From assembly GCF_014323565.1 (NCBI RefSeq), contig NZ_CP058669.1:310001-374000 (forward strand): a stretch of 64,000 nucleotides of DNA, given 5' to 3'. Positions 53,232-64,000 of this stretch are shown here, one piece after another (within the stretch, counting starts at the first letter, position 1; each line of letters begins with the position of its first letter). This DNA is from Hyphobacterium sp. CCMP332 (GTDB taxonomy: Bacteria; Pseudomonadota; Alphaproteobacteria; Caulobacterales; Maricaulaceae). A program made the position numbers and the translations under genes. The notes beneath the pieces are model-generated. The model did no database searches and had not been told where the DNA came from. It saw only the letters and a list, made by a program, of their open reading frames with translations.

Positions 53232-53813
53232 TTATTCCGGCAGGCCTTCACGCGGTGCGGCCGCGGCGCTGGGCCATTGATCGGGATAGATCAGGCCTTC
53301 GGTATCAAAACCGAGCGCCTGCAGATAGGCTAGGCGGGCATCCAGAATTTCCGGATTCATTTGCGGTTCGCGGGCGAGGATCCACAGATAGCGGCCCTGC
53401 GGTTCGGAAATCACCGCCCAGGAATAATCCTCGGCCAGCTCGACAATCCAGTAATCGCCGAAAAACGGTCCGAAAAAACTCACTTCCAGCTTGGCATTGG
53501 TCTCCGGATCGGCAATCCGCGCACGGCCTTCCGCCACGTCCAGCTCGCCGTCCAGCCCGCCCTGCCAGCAGCGGTTGATCACCCGGATCATCCCATCGTC
53601 GCGGCGCTCGTAATAGGCTGAAACGCCATGGCAATTTTCCTCAAAACTGTGTTCCGCCCGGGCGATTTCAAACCAGGTTCCGAGATAGCGCTCGATATCC
53701 ACCGAGGCGACAACGGGCGGCGGCTCATCCCCGGCCAGCCGGTCCGGCGGCGCGCTCATGCAGGCAGTCAGGATCAGGGGCAGAAAACCCAGTATTGCGG
53801 TACGAAAAATCAT
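53232..53813 (-). CDS. lipocalin-family outer-membrane lipoprotein (Blc-like)
   Basis: 193 residues. The signal ends in the lipobox LTAC (Cys18). Lipocalin features: DIERYLGTWFEIARAEHSFE with the GxW motif, INRCWQGGLDGELDVAEGRA, and YSWAVISEPQGRYLWILARE. Bacterial Blc proteins bind lysophospholipids or fatty acids at the outer membrane. Encoded just upstream of uvrB on the same strand, with 46 bases between. Confidence 0.92.
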   Translation of the reverse strand: MIFRTAILGFLPLILTACMSAPPDRLAGDEPPPVVASVDIERYLGTWFEIARAEHSFEENCHGVSAYYERRDDGMIRVINRCWQGGLDGELDVAEGRARIADPETNAKLEVSFFGPFFGDYWIVELAEDYSWAVISEPQGRYLWILAREPQMNPEILDARLAYLQALGFDTEGLIYPDQWPSAAAAPREGLPE

Positions 53814-53938
53814 CTTGATGCCTTTCCTGATGAGAAAACCCCGAGGGGAGTGAGGAAATATACTCTTGGTTAATCCCGATCAGCGCAATTTGTTCCCTTG
53901 GGGCTAGAAGTAATTTAGAGGCGGGTCCGCAAAAAACC

Positions 53939-54472
53939 ATGGCGGGCAGTTTTGATCGCGTTCGTGTTCTCATCGTTGAGGACAATCCGCATATGTCGGC
54001 AATTCTGCGGACAATATTGCAGGGTTTTGGCGTGCGTACGATTCACGAATGCCGCGATGCCGAAACCGCGCTCAACAATATGGCCGCCTTCAATCCCGAT
54101 ATTCTCCTGGCCGATCTGTTGATGGGGGAGATGGACGGTCTCGAACTCGCCACCCACATCCGCAATGACGAGAATAGCCCGAATAAATATCTGCCCATTA
54201 TCATGGTTACCGCCCATTCCGAACGGACGCGCGTGCTTCAGGCCATCAATGTCGGCGTGAACGAATACCTGGCCAAGCCGGTGCGTCCGATTGACCTGTT
54301 CGAGCGCATGATTTCATTGATCGAGCGGCCGCGGCGCTTTGTTCGCGCACCGAACTATTTCGGACCCGACCGCCGCCGCCGGCAGGAAGCCCGATATGAG
54401 GGGCCATGGCGTCGCTCCACAGACGAAAAATACGATGACGGCGATGAGGCTGACGAGGAAGCCGTAGCCTAG
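53939..54472 (+). CDS. CheY-like single-domain response regulator with YFGPDRRRR tail
   Basis: 177 residues. The receiver domain has VLIVEDNPHMSAILRTIL, phosphoacceptor Asp59 (ILLADLLMGEMDG) and Lys in YLAKPVRP. The C-terminal 50 residues contain RAPNYFGPDRRRRQEARYEG and an acidic end; this tail recurs in alphaproteobacterial regulators but its role is unclear. No output domain or kinase gene is adjacent. The 3' end overlaps that of the threonine aldolase gene. Confidence 0.88.
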   Translation: MAGSFDRVRVLIVEDNPHMSAILRTILQGFGVRTIHECRDAETALNNMAAFNPDILLADLLMGEMDGLELATHIRNDENSPNKYLPIIMVTAHSERTRVLQAINVGVNEYLAKPVRPIDLFERMISLIERPRRFVRAPNYFGPDRRRRQEARYEGPWRRSTDEKYDDGDEADEEAVA

Positions 54473-55488
54473 CCCCCCAACGCGTCTTCCAGGGCCTTGA
54501 GGTCATTGTCCGTCGTCGACCAGCTGGCGACAAAACGCGCCGAACCGTCCGGCCATTGATAGAATCCGGCGCCTGCCGACCGCAGCTGCCTTGCCACTTC
54601 CACGTCGAGGCGCACAAAAACTTCATTGCCATCAACGGGATGAACGATTTCGGCTCCGGCTTTTCGCAGAGTATTGGCAATTTCGGCCGCCGAAGTATTG
54701 GCTGCCCTTGCCAGATCCAGCCATAAATCATCGTGCAACCAGGCCAGCATTTGAGCCGCAATATAGCGTGCCTTGGGGCCCATATGGCCCGAGCGCTTCT
54801 GCCGGGCTTGAAGTTCGGGCAAATGGCGCCGCGCATTGCCAAACAACAATATGGCTTCCGCGCCGAGCGCGCCGTTTTTGGTCGCCCCAAGGCAGAGGAT
54901 GTCCGCGCCCGATTGCCAACTCATACTGGCGGCACTTTCACCGGATGACACCAGGGCGTTCGCAAATCGCGCCCCGTCGAAATGAATATTCAAAGCCTTC
55001 GATTTCGCCCGCCCTGTCAGAGCGGTCAGTTCCGTCGGCGAATAGGCACAGCCGGATTCATTCAGATTTGAAATCGACAGGGCGCAGGGAGGTGGCGCAT
55101 GCACAAAATCCTGCGGCCATTGATTCAGCGCGCGCTCAAGCTCGCCGGGATCAATTTTCGCATGCTCACCGGCCAGCGGCAAAAGCTTTGCTCCGCCGGA
55201 GAAAAACTCGGGTGCGCCCCGCTCGTCGCGATGGATATGCGCCTCATCGTGACAAAGAATCATACCGTGCGGGGGGCAAAGAACCGACAAGGCCAAAGCG
55301 TTGGAGGCTGTGCCGCTGGTCGTCAGCACCAATTCGAGATCAGTCGCGAAAACCTCGCTCAATCGGGCCTTCAATTCGGTGGTTATCGCATCATTGCCAT
55401 AACTTGCCGCATAGCCGGAGTTGGCAGCGGTCAGAGACGCCAGAAGCGCGGGATGCGCAGGCGCGGTGGTATCGGAAAGAAAATTCAT
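54469..55488 (-). CDS. ltaE: low-specificity L-threonine aldolase
   Basis: 339 residues of the PLP fold type I aldolase family. It opens FLSDTTAPAHPALLASL; the PLP lysine is probably in ILCLGATKNGALGAEA (about 206), with HFDGARFANAL just before. The enzyme cleaves threonine or allo-threonine to glycine and acetaldehyde. It converges with the response regulator gene; the stop codons overlap by four bases. Confidence 0.9.
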   Translation of the reverse strand: MNFLSDTTAPAHPALLASLTAANSGYAASYGNDAITTELKARLSEVFATDLELVLTTSGTASNALALSVLCPPHGMILCHDEAHIHRDERGAPEFFSGGAKLLPLAGEHAKIDPGELERALNQWPQDFVHAPPPCALSISNLNESGCAYSPTELTALTGRAKSKALNIHFDGARFANALVSSGESAASMSWQSGADILCLGATKNGALGAEAILLFGNARRHLPELQARQKRSGHMGPKARYIAAQMLAWLHDDLWLDLARAANTSAAEIANTLRKAGAEIVHPVDGNEVFVRLDVEVARQLRSAGAGFYQWPDGSARFVASWSTTDNDLKALEDALGG

Positions 55489-55520
55489 GACCGCAGAAGT
55501 TCGGCAATTCTATTGCCGGG

Positions 55521-56240
55521 TCAATCCCCGAATGCGGGATCTGGCCGGGACGCGGGCAATGCGTCGCGCATCGAATCCGCGTTTGAAAGCGAATGGCGTT
55601 GCGTGCCGTTATCCAGCGTCGCCTGACCTGATAATGGATGCGGTCCCTGACCAAATTGCGCCCGGATTAAATCCACATCAATCAGATAGAAACTCGAAGC
55701 GGTTTCATCCGCTGCCACCATCTGCGTATGCCTTCCTGCGCCCTGGGGACAGATCCCGGTTCGGGCAAAGGCATCCGGGTCGCCGGGACATTGAAGGCCG
55801 CGGAGCACGGATTGCGTGCCGGGCGAGAGTGCGTACGCATTCGCTGCCGGGTCTATATTCCCGACAGGCGCTTCGTCAGCTGACCGGGCCGAAGCAGGGG
55901 GCGAGGAGGCGACCGCAGGAGGGTTTTCGACTGTGGGGCCGTCCGCATCTTCTGCCTCGGAAACAACCTCCAGAGGTTCGGGCCGGGGAATGTCTTCCAT
56001 GTCCGGAGCGGTCGGCCGCTCGTCTTCAATTGCGGTCTGGTCAAAAACCAGAGCCACATCGATGGTGTCAACCTCCTGCCACGGCAGAGGCGGAGAAGCA
56101 TTTAGCACCAATGAGGCGAGGATGCCGTGCACGCCTGCGGTTACGGCAAGGGCAGCAACCGTTTTGCGCTCCACCCGGATAGGCGTGTTTGTAGATCCTG
56201 AAAATAGCGCACGAAGCTGCAAATGCCTGCCCTGGCCCAA
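55521..56240 (-). CDS. membrane-anchored Pro-rich protein, TonB-like layout
   Basis: 239 residues. One membrane segment (about 28-47, VAALAVTAGVHGILASLVL) follows a basic N-terminus; a long Pro/Glu/Ala-rich stretch (PRPEPLEVVSEAEDADGP, PPAVASSPPASARS) leads to a C-terminal globular part with two cysteines (LQCPGDP, GICPQGAG). The layout is like TonB or other envelope-spanning proteins, but no TonB C-terminal motif is seen. TTG start; start uncertain. Two small genes lie just upstream on the same strand. Confidence 0.6.
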   Translation of the reverse strand: MGQGRHLQLRALFSGSTNTPIRVERKTVAALAVTAGVHGILASLVLNASPPLPWQEVDTIDVALVFDQTAIEDERPTAPDMEDIPRPEPLEVVSEAEDADGPTVENPPAVASSPPASARSADEAPVGNIDPAANAYALSPGTQSVLRGLQCPGDPDAFARTGICPQGAGRHTQMVAADETASSFYLIDVDLIRAQFGQGPHPLSGQATLDNGTQRHSLSNADSMRDALPASRPDPAFGD

Positions 56241-56307
56241 TCAACAATCCCGCCGCGAGTAATCTAAACCACTCGCGAAGGCCTGGCGACCCGGAAAGGG
56301 CAGAATA

Positions 56308-56448
56308 TCAGGGCTTTTGCGCTTTTTCGGCGCGGCGTCTTGCGTCGTATAGCGCCGCCACTGATTGTCCGCCTGTTCGCGCCAGTACGCCGAAACCCCT
56401 AACGCTGGGTGCTTTGACCGGAGCGGCTGTTTTGCGAATGATGGTCAT
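56308..56448 (-). CDS. 46-residue basic small protein
   Basis: Reads MTIIRKTAAPVKAPSVRGFG then VLARTGGQSVAALYDARRRA and ends EKAQKP. AAGAGGAATAGAAGAT precedes the ATG, a good ribosome-binding site. It follows the 60-residue membrane protein gene by 17 bases, so they form a short operon. Too small for most gene callers; coding is inferred from the ribosome-binding site and context. Confidence 0.5.
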   Translation of the reverse strand: MTIIRKTAAPVKAPSVRGFGVLARTGGQSVAALYDARRRAEKAQKP

Positions 56449-56465
56449 ATCTTCTATTCCTCTTG

Positions 56466-56648
56466 CTATCGCGCTGGCGTGGGTGTCAGCCCATCGGCAT
56501 TCGAATTGACGTCCCCCTGTTCGGCCATGGGCATGACCAGGCGGGCGGAAGTCTGGTTTTGATTGAGAAACAGGGTGACGGCCAAAACAGCAGCGGCAAG
56601 AATGAGCCCTGTGACAGCGCTGGCATTACTGGTTCCCGGTCTGGCCAT
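56466..56648 (-). CDS. 60-residue single-pass membrane protein
   Basis: One membrane helix (about 11-29, VTGLILAAAVLAVTLFL) flanked by polar ends; the C-terminus is periplasmic-like (SARLVMPMAEQGDVNSNADG). GGGGAGATAAAAG precedes the ATG. First gene of a short run with the 46-residue gene and perhaps the TonB-like gene. No family recognised. Confidence 0.6.
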   Translation of the reverse strand: MARPGTSNASAVTGLILAAAVLAVTLFLNQNQTSARLVMPMAEQGDVNSNADGLTPTPAR

Positions 56649-56761
56649 CTTTTATCTCCCCGATTGCCGTTCGACTTGAAGACAGTCCTGCAGCTTCCCG
56701 GCCTCCAGAGGGCCAATTCGGGCCAAGTTCAAGAACTTTGCGGCTTTCCATAGGCAAATGA

Positions 56762-58048
<1,287 letters not shown>

Positions 58049-58161
58049 AAAAAAATAATATTAGTGACGAATAATAGTTATTTGATCTATGTCTGGATGC
58101 GGTTCATACAGAGTGATGAGAAATAACGGCGCAAAAGCGCTGCCGGAAAGGAGTGTCAATT

Positions 58162-58629
58162 ATGACGATGTCGATGGGTATGGACCAGGCGAAACGCGAT
58201 ACAATGGCGAAGGCCGTCACCGAGGTGCTGGCCGACACCTATGCGCTCTACTTCAAGACGCACGCTTATCACTGGAACGTCACGGGTCCGCGTTTCCACG
58301 ATCTGCACATGCTTTTTGAAACCCAGTACAACGAGATGTGGACGGCCACAGACGATATTGCCGAGCGCGTTCGGGCTCTGGGCGTGAAGGCACCGTCTTC
58401 CTACATGGAGATGGACAGGTTCGCGAAGGTGAAATCGGAAGCGACCAAGGCAGACGCAAACGACATGTTGTCGGATTTGCTCGCCGGCCATGAGCAGGTC
58501 GCCACGACTATTCGCTCTGCTCTCGAGCAGGCCGCCGAACTTGGCGATGAGGCGACGGCGGATATTCTGACCCCGCGCCTGACGGCTCACGAAAAAATGG
58601 GCTGGATGTTGCGGTCGACGCTCGGCTAG
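58162..58629 (+). CDS. dps: Dps DNA-protection ferritin-like protein
   Basis: 155 residues from ATG 58162; AAAGGAG lies just upstream, and an in-frame GTG at 58153 is less likely. The ferroxidase site is in THAYHWNVTGPRFHDLHMLF and ETQYNEMWTATDDIAERVRAL. Dps dodecamers oxidise iron with H2O2 and coat DNA. The preceding 100 bases are AT-rich, in keeping with a regulated promoter. Confidence 0.95.
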   Translation: MTMSMGMDQAKRDTMAKAVTEVLADTYALYFKTHAYHWNVTGPRFHDLHMLFETQYNEMWTATDDIAERVRALGVKAPSSYMEMDRFAKVKSEATKADANDMLSDLLAGHEQVATTIRSALEQAAELGDEATADILTPRLTAHEKMGWMLRSTLG

Positions 58630-58648
58630 CAGCGGAAAATATCGCGGG

Positions 58649-58780
58649 AAAAAGAAACCCCGGCCATATCGGCCGGGGTTTTTTCACATCTGTGAAATTG
58701 TAGCGCCGGGCCCTAGGGGAGGAGAAGGGTCCCGGCGCAATGTGCATACGGTGTCGGGGAGGAGACAGTATGCAAACTCA
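58649..58780 (-). ncRNA. candidate small RNA with two anti-Shine-Dalgarno hairpins (CcsR/cuckoo-like)
   Basis: Read on the minus strand: hairpin 1 (58773-58744) has stem GCATAC/GTATGC plus TGTC/GACA and loop TCCTCCCC; hairpin 2 (58738-58703) has stem GCGCCGGG/CCCGGCGC and a loop containing CTCCTCCCC; a small TTTCACA hairpin follows, and then the terminator at 58681-58655. Twin hairpins with CUCCUCCC loops define the alphaproteobacterial cuckoo RNAs (CcsR in Rhodobacter), as I recall. The transcript and its promoter are not shown, only the structure. Confidence 0.6.
58655..58684 (+). terminator. terminator after dps, usable on both strands
   Basis: AAACCCCGGCC-ATATC-GGCCGGGGTTT, an 11-base stem, is followed by TTTTTT on the plus strand and, read on the minus strand, by TTTCTTTTT. 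It can end dps and the minus-strand small RNA proposed just beyond. Confidence 0.9.
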
Positions 58781-58916
58781 GAAGGGAACGTGTCAGCTGC
58801 TGCTGTGTTCGGGCGAGGATATGAGGGATGGCCGCCAGATTGACCAGAGCCAATGTGGAATATCGGTTATGCAGATTTGCAATGGTATAGTGGCGAGGTC
58901 AGGGCATTGAAAAAAT

Positions 58917-59810
58917 TCAGGTTTCCCAGCGCTTGGCCTCTGCAATCAAAAAGTCGCGAAACACCGTGATCCGGTTTGATCCGCGTAATTCCTCCGCATA
59001 AACGAAATAGACCTCGAACACCGGCCCTTCAACGTCGGGTAAAACGCGAACAAGCTTGTCGTTTTCACGCGCGACATAATCCGGCAGGCTGGCAATACCC
59101 AGCCCCGCTTCGGTGGCCTTCATGACGGCGTTGATTGTATTGGCTTCGACGATGGCCGCTCGTGGCGCAGCGCCGGGTGGGCGGCCAAGGCGCGCCGCCC
59201 AGTCCAGATTCGGGATCGGCGCCAGAGAGGGCGGGCCATATTGCACGATCGCATGATCGTCGAGGTCTTCCGGCGCGGCCGGTGTGCCGCAACGATGCAG
59301 ATAGCTACGGCTGGCATAGAGGTGTTGTGACACCTGCATGAGTTTGCGCTGTATCAGGTCATTCTGGGTCGAGGGCCAGGGACGAATGGCACACTCCGCT
59401 TCCAGACTGGCGACGTCCAGCTCGTGATCATCCAGCATCAGCCGGATACGGATATCGGGATAGGCTGTATTGAACGATGCCAGCCGGGGCGCGAGCCAGA
59501 TCGCGCCCAGTGCGGTCGGTGCCGTGACGCGAAGATCACCGGAAGGCTTGTCCCTGGAATCGGCAACCATGGCTTCGGCCAGCGCGACTTTGGCCGAGAT
59601 GTCGTGCGCGGCCTTGTACAGCAGCTTGCCCGGTTCGGTCAGCAAGAGTCCGCGGGCGTGCCGGTGAAACAGCTTGATACCCAGTTGATCTTCCAGGGCC
59701 GTAATCTGTCGACTGAGCGCAGATTGTGACAAGCCAAGCGTTTCGGCCGCAGCGGTGAGCGAACCGGCCTCTGCTGCCGCGTGAAATGACTTGAGTTTGT
59801 CCCAATCCAT
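58917..59810 (-). CDS. LysR-family transcriptional regulator
   Basis: 297 residues. The N-terminal helix-turn-helix is LKSFHAAAEAGSLTAAAETL and GLSQSALSRQITALEDQLG; the effector domain follows (GDLRVTAPTALGAIWLAPRL, AGLGIASLPDYVARE). It lies 11 bases after the aldo/keto reductase gene on the same strand, so the pair is probably cotranscribed and the regulator may control it. Confidence 0.92.
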   Translation of the reverse strand: MDWDKLKSFHAAAEAGSLTAAAETLGLSQSALSRQITALEDQLGIKLFHRHARGLLLTEPGKLLYKAAHDISAKVALAEAMVADSRDKPSGDLRVTAPTALGAIWLAPRLASFNTAYPDIRIRLMLDDHELDVASLEAECAIRPWPSTQNDLIQRKLMQVSQHLYASRSYLHRCGTPAAPEDLDDHAIVQYGPPSLAPIPNLDWAARLGRPPGAAPRAAIVEANTINAVMKATEAGLGIASLPDYVARENDKLVRVLPDVEGPVFEVYFVYAEELRGSNRITVFRDFLIAEAKRWET

Positions 59811-59821
59811 GGTTAGCCGGC

Positions 59822-60820
<999 letters not shown>

Positions 60821-60880
60821 AAATTCCTCCCAAGGCAGACCACAGCTTAGCGGTCATCGGGGGGCTTGGCACTCCCCCAA

Positions 60881-60907
60881 AAGAAAAGCGGCCCCGAAGG
60901 GCCGCCA
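60881..60907 (-). terminator. rho-independent terminator after the DUF547 gene
   Basis: Read on the minus strand, GGCGGCCC-TTCG-GGGCCGC is followed by TTTTCTTTT. It lies 23 bases after the stop of the DUF547 gene and upstream of the aldo/keto reductase start. Confidence 0.85.
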
Positions 60908-60929
60908 ATTTACTGCATTGATGCCGGGA

Positions 60930-62126
60930 TCAGTTGGATGGATCCTCAGCCTCTTCCGCTTCTTCATCCTCATCCTCATCCTCGTCCAGATTGATGACAA
61001 TCTGTTCGCTGCGGTCAGGCAGATCGCGAATGAAGACGTCTCCGGACAGGCCGTTTCTCATCTGACGCATCCGCCGTTCGATGACGAAATTCAGGAGAAT
61101 CCGGGCATTGTCAGGAAGGTTGCTGCAGAAAGAGGCTTCCCTTTCAACACCGCTGGCATTTGTCGTTGTCGGACTGATCGAACCACCACAGCGATTGGAC
61201 CCGTTGGTCATATCCGCGAGCCCCCACTCATTGACATTCGCCCGTAGCGGCATGTCACGCTCCACCAGTTCGGCGACGTCGTCATTGGCGAGGCTCAGCA
61301 AATGGGCCCGAACCTGATTTTCCCAGTCGGGAAAGAAATGCGGGCGTGCAAAACGGTAATGTTCGGAGATGTCCAGACGATTGGGCGTGCTGTCGACGCC
61401 GCGCAACGCGTTCACAAACTCGCGGCCATTCGACTCCAGCTGGCGCCACACCGTGTCACCCGCATAGGCGTCACGCCGGATACGGGGGCTGCCGACACTG
61501 CCATTGAAAAAGCCATAGATGACAAGCGGATCTTCCCAATAGCGGTAGACTATATTGTGCTGGATATCGTTGAGGCTGAGCGGCTCGCCCATGACGGTCA
61601 GGATGTTGGCTTCATACACACCCTCATTCGTGCCATGGGCTCTCATCCGGTCAAGATCGTGGCGTGGATAGTTCAACGCAACCTGTTCGACAATCGCGAC
61701 CGTGTAGAGGTTCAGCCAGTAGGCCAGTTGTTCATTGGGGTGCAGGGCGCTGAAATTGATCTGGCCGGGCAATTGCTCCAGCTCCGCGCGATAGGCGGAA
61801 ATGGCATCGGTGTGAAAATCCTCGAAAAGGTGAAGGATGATCCGGTTGGCTTCATAGCGATAGCGGCTGTCATTGCCGGTATAGATGCGCGTGCCGGTAA
61901 AGATGGGGTCACCGCGCGCCGACCGCCGGTCAGACAGGCCGACATTCAGGACAATATCGCTGAGCATGTCGGACCAGACCGAATAATCAATTTGTTGACC
62001 ACCATGATTGCCAACAGACGGATCGAATAATTCAAATCTCGTCTCGTCACTGGACTGGACTGCTGCGGCCATCGGCGCGGCGAGGCAGAAGACCGCGACC
62101 ATGATCGCTCGTGCAAATTGAAGCAT
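60930..62126 (-). CDS. secreted DUF547 domain protein
   Basis: 398 residues with a signal peptide (about 1-23, ending AAPMAAAVQS). The DUF547 core is ALHPNEQLAYWLNLYTVAIV, LSLNDIQHNIV and FNGSVGSPRI; the function of this family is unknown. The C-terminus is strongly acidic (INLDEDEDEDEEAEEAEDPS). A good terminator follows. Slightly AT-rich upstream region suggests its own promoter. Confidence 0.85.
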   Translation of the reverse strand: MLQFARAIMVAVFCLAAPMAAAVQSSDETRFELFDPSVGNHGGQQIDYSVWSDMLSDIVLNVGLSDRRSARGDPIFTGTRIYTGNDSRYRYEANRIILHLFEDFHTDAISAYRAELEQLPGQINFSALHPNEQLAYWLNLYTVAIVEQVALNYPRHDLDRMRAHGTNEGVYEANILTVMGEPLSLNDIQHNIVYRYWEDPLVIYGFFNGSVGSPRIRRDAYAGDTVWRQLESNGREFVNALRGVDSTPNRLDISEHYRFARPHFFPDWENQVRAHLLSLANDDVAELVERDMPLRANVNEWGLADMTNGSNRCGGSISPTTTNASGVEREASFCSNLPDNARILLNFVIERRMRQMRNGLSGDVFIRDLPDRSEQIVINLDEDEDEDEEAEEAEDPSN

Positions 62127-62223
62127 GCCTGTTCCCCGGGATTGCGGATCGTATGATTGCCGCCATCTATTGCCATAGCGGCGGCTTGCAACCGAATTAA
62201 TTCAACTTAATGATAAATCCAGC

Positions 62224-63210
<987 letters not shown>

Positions 63211-63233
63211 TCAAAGCCCGCTTGCCTACAAGT

Positions 63234-63770
63234 CTATTCAGGAAAGGCTTCAGCATATTGTGGAGAAAGCTGCCGCATGACTGCCGGGTCCAGATTGCCG
63301 TCCGGCGCAAGACCGAGGGAGTCGACCTCTTCGGGCGTCACCTGTCCGGTTTCGATCAGGTGCGCGGCATAGAGATACGCCGCCCGGCGTCCGGTTGCAC
63401 TATGCAATACGATGCCTGCGCCTTCATTCATGCTCATCTGAAACGTAAAGGTCGATGTCATGGACCGGCTGAACCCGTCTGATCCGCCGACGCCAAACTG
63501 TACATAGGTCATACCGGCACCGAGCGCCGCGACGTCTTCCTGGAAGGGCAATTCGGCCACTTCATCATCCGGCCGGATATTGATGATCACGGTTCGCCCG
63601 GCGTCTGCCCATGCCTGAATGTCGGCCGCGCTTGGTTGTCCTGCAAGCCAGATTCCATTGTGTTCCGCTGTGACCTGTGGGGGGCCGGAATCTGCAGTCT
63701 GCGAATCCCCGCCTTGGGAGCATGCCGTCGCAGTCACCAACAGTAAAAGTCCCGAAATAAGCCTGATCAT
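63234..63770 (-). CDS. phosphatase-like (DUF442) lipoprotein lacking the catalytic cysteine
   Basis: 178 residues from ATG 63770 (GGGGGAGA upstream). The lipobox is ATAC (Cys17). The DUF442/tyrosine-phosphatase-like core: WLAGQPSAADIQAWADAG, VIINIRPDDEV and GAGIVLHSATGRRAAYLYAA. The active-site pattern HC-x4-R is HS-x4-R here: Ser124 replaces Cys, a one-base change (AGT for TGT). It is thus probably a pseudophosphatase or binding protein. It lies just downstream of the ELM1-like gene. Confidence 0.75.
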   Translation of the reverse strand: MIRLISGLLLLVTATACSQGGDSQTADSGPPQVTAEHNGIWLAGQPSAADIQAWADAGRTVIINIRPDDEVAELPFQEDVAALGAGMTYVQFGVGGSDGFSRSMTSTFTFQMSMNEGAGIVLHSATGRRAAYLYAAHLIETGQVTPEEVDSLGLAPDGNLDPAVMRQLSPQYAEAFPE

Positions 63771-63786
63771 CGCTTGTCTCCCCCGA

Positions 63787-64000
63787 TCAATTGAATGAAT
63801 TGGCCAGCAACTTCGCGATCCTTCGGGTTTCGTCAAGCTTTTCGTAGGTCCAGCTGTCGATCCGCCCGAGAAAGGGCCGCATCGCATCGCGGGCTTCGAG
63901 CGCCGCATGCAGAAGACGGAATTTCCCCGGATTGCCATGCAGAGGCAACGAATAGACCGGCTTACCGGTAAAAGCGGCTTCTGTGAGCATGTTGGTGGAG
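63787..64000 (-). CDS. ELM1-like protein, C-terminal part (cut by window edge)
   Basis: About 70 codons are visible; the frame stays open to the window edge. The sequence STNMLTEAAFTGKPVYSLPL, then FRLLHAALEARDAMRPF and WTYEKLDETRRIAKLL matches the end of the mitochondrial fission ELM1-like (DUF1022) family. In bacteria the role is unknown; the fold is that of a glycosyltransferase. 16 bases separate its stop from the following lipoprotein gene. Confidence 0.75.
   Translation of the reverse strand, partial: STNMLTEAAFTGKPVYSLPLHGNPGKFRLLHAALEARDAMRPFLGRIDSWTYEKLDETRRIAKLLANSFN

Noticed and set aside
58060-58100. OxyR-like site ATAG-TTATTTGAT-CTAT before dps
   Set aside because: The spacing between half-sites is nine rather than seven bases and the second dyad is missing, so it does not meet the OxyR consensus.

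Overview
This window is a 64 kb piece of a GC-rich bacterial chromosome (roughly 60% G+C by eye). It carries mostly conserved housekeeping genes in the order typical of Alphaproteobacteria: petABC followed by mtnP and apt, prs-rplY-pth-ychF, lgt-midA, ubiK-ybjN-proC, uvrC-pgsA, and DUF1285-Nudix-DUF6111-cca. The ELM1-like protein, the YFGPDRRRR-tailed response regulator and the many ATGA-coupled gene pairs also fit Alphaproteobacteria. A member of the Maricaulales/Hyphomonadales group is my best guess, but that placement is inference. I saw no tRNA, rRNA or CRISPR array.

Layout. 1-5.9 kb: MoxR/DUF58 pair, the cca operon, a CPBP protease and an AraC regulator. 5.9-14 kb: hemF, trmL, the cytochrome bc1 operon, mtnP, a trypsin-like protease, an LprI-like protein, GST and apt. 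14-20.7 kb: a membrane protein, an S10 carboxypeptidase lipoprotein, rlmJ, a crotonase and a Bcr/CflA-type efflux pump. 20.8-33.6 kb: translation and nucleotide genes, lgt, midA, proC, a pteridine-reductase-like SDR, uvrC-pgsA and a two-component system. 33.6-47.8 kb is more accessory: small secreted proteins, a bufferin-like (DUF2282) lipoprotein, folB/phhA, a cold-shock gene, a HigBA toxin-antitoxin pair, a QueD-like enzyme, a CaCA antiporter with a 26-residue membrane protein in front, a YfcC-like transporter coupled to an N-formylglutamate-amidohydrolase-like gene, and several families of dispersed palindromic repeats. 47.6-50.9 kb is an AT-rich island with a type IIG-like DNA methyltransferase and an unknown 176-residue partner overlapping its 3' end. 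51-64 kb returns to core genes: uvrB, a lipocalin, a CheY-like regulator, a threonine aldolase, an aspartate aminotransferase, dps, an AKR/LysR pair, a DUF547 protein, trxB, a phosphatase-like lipoprotein and the end of an ELM1-like gene.

Points that most deserve a second look: (1) a probable small RNA on the minus strand at about 58.65-58.78 kb, with two hairpins that each show CTCCTCCCC, an anti-Shine-Dalgarno sequence, in the loop, followed by a terminator; (2) the AT-rich methyltransferase island with its unknown partner, whose left edge cuts through a dispersed repeat; (3) a palindromic repeat carried in frame inside a helix-turn-helix gene; (4) the long structured gap at 33.7-34.2 kb; (5) a DUF2282 bufferin-like domain tethered as a lipoprotein; (6) two enzymes that lack their usual catalytic cysteine (the QueD-like protein and the DUF442-like lipoprotein).
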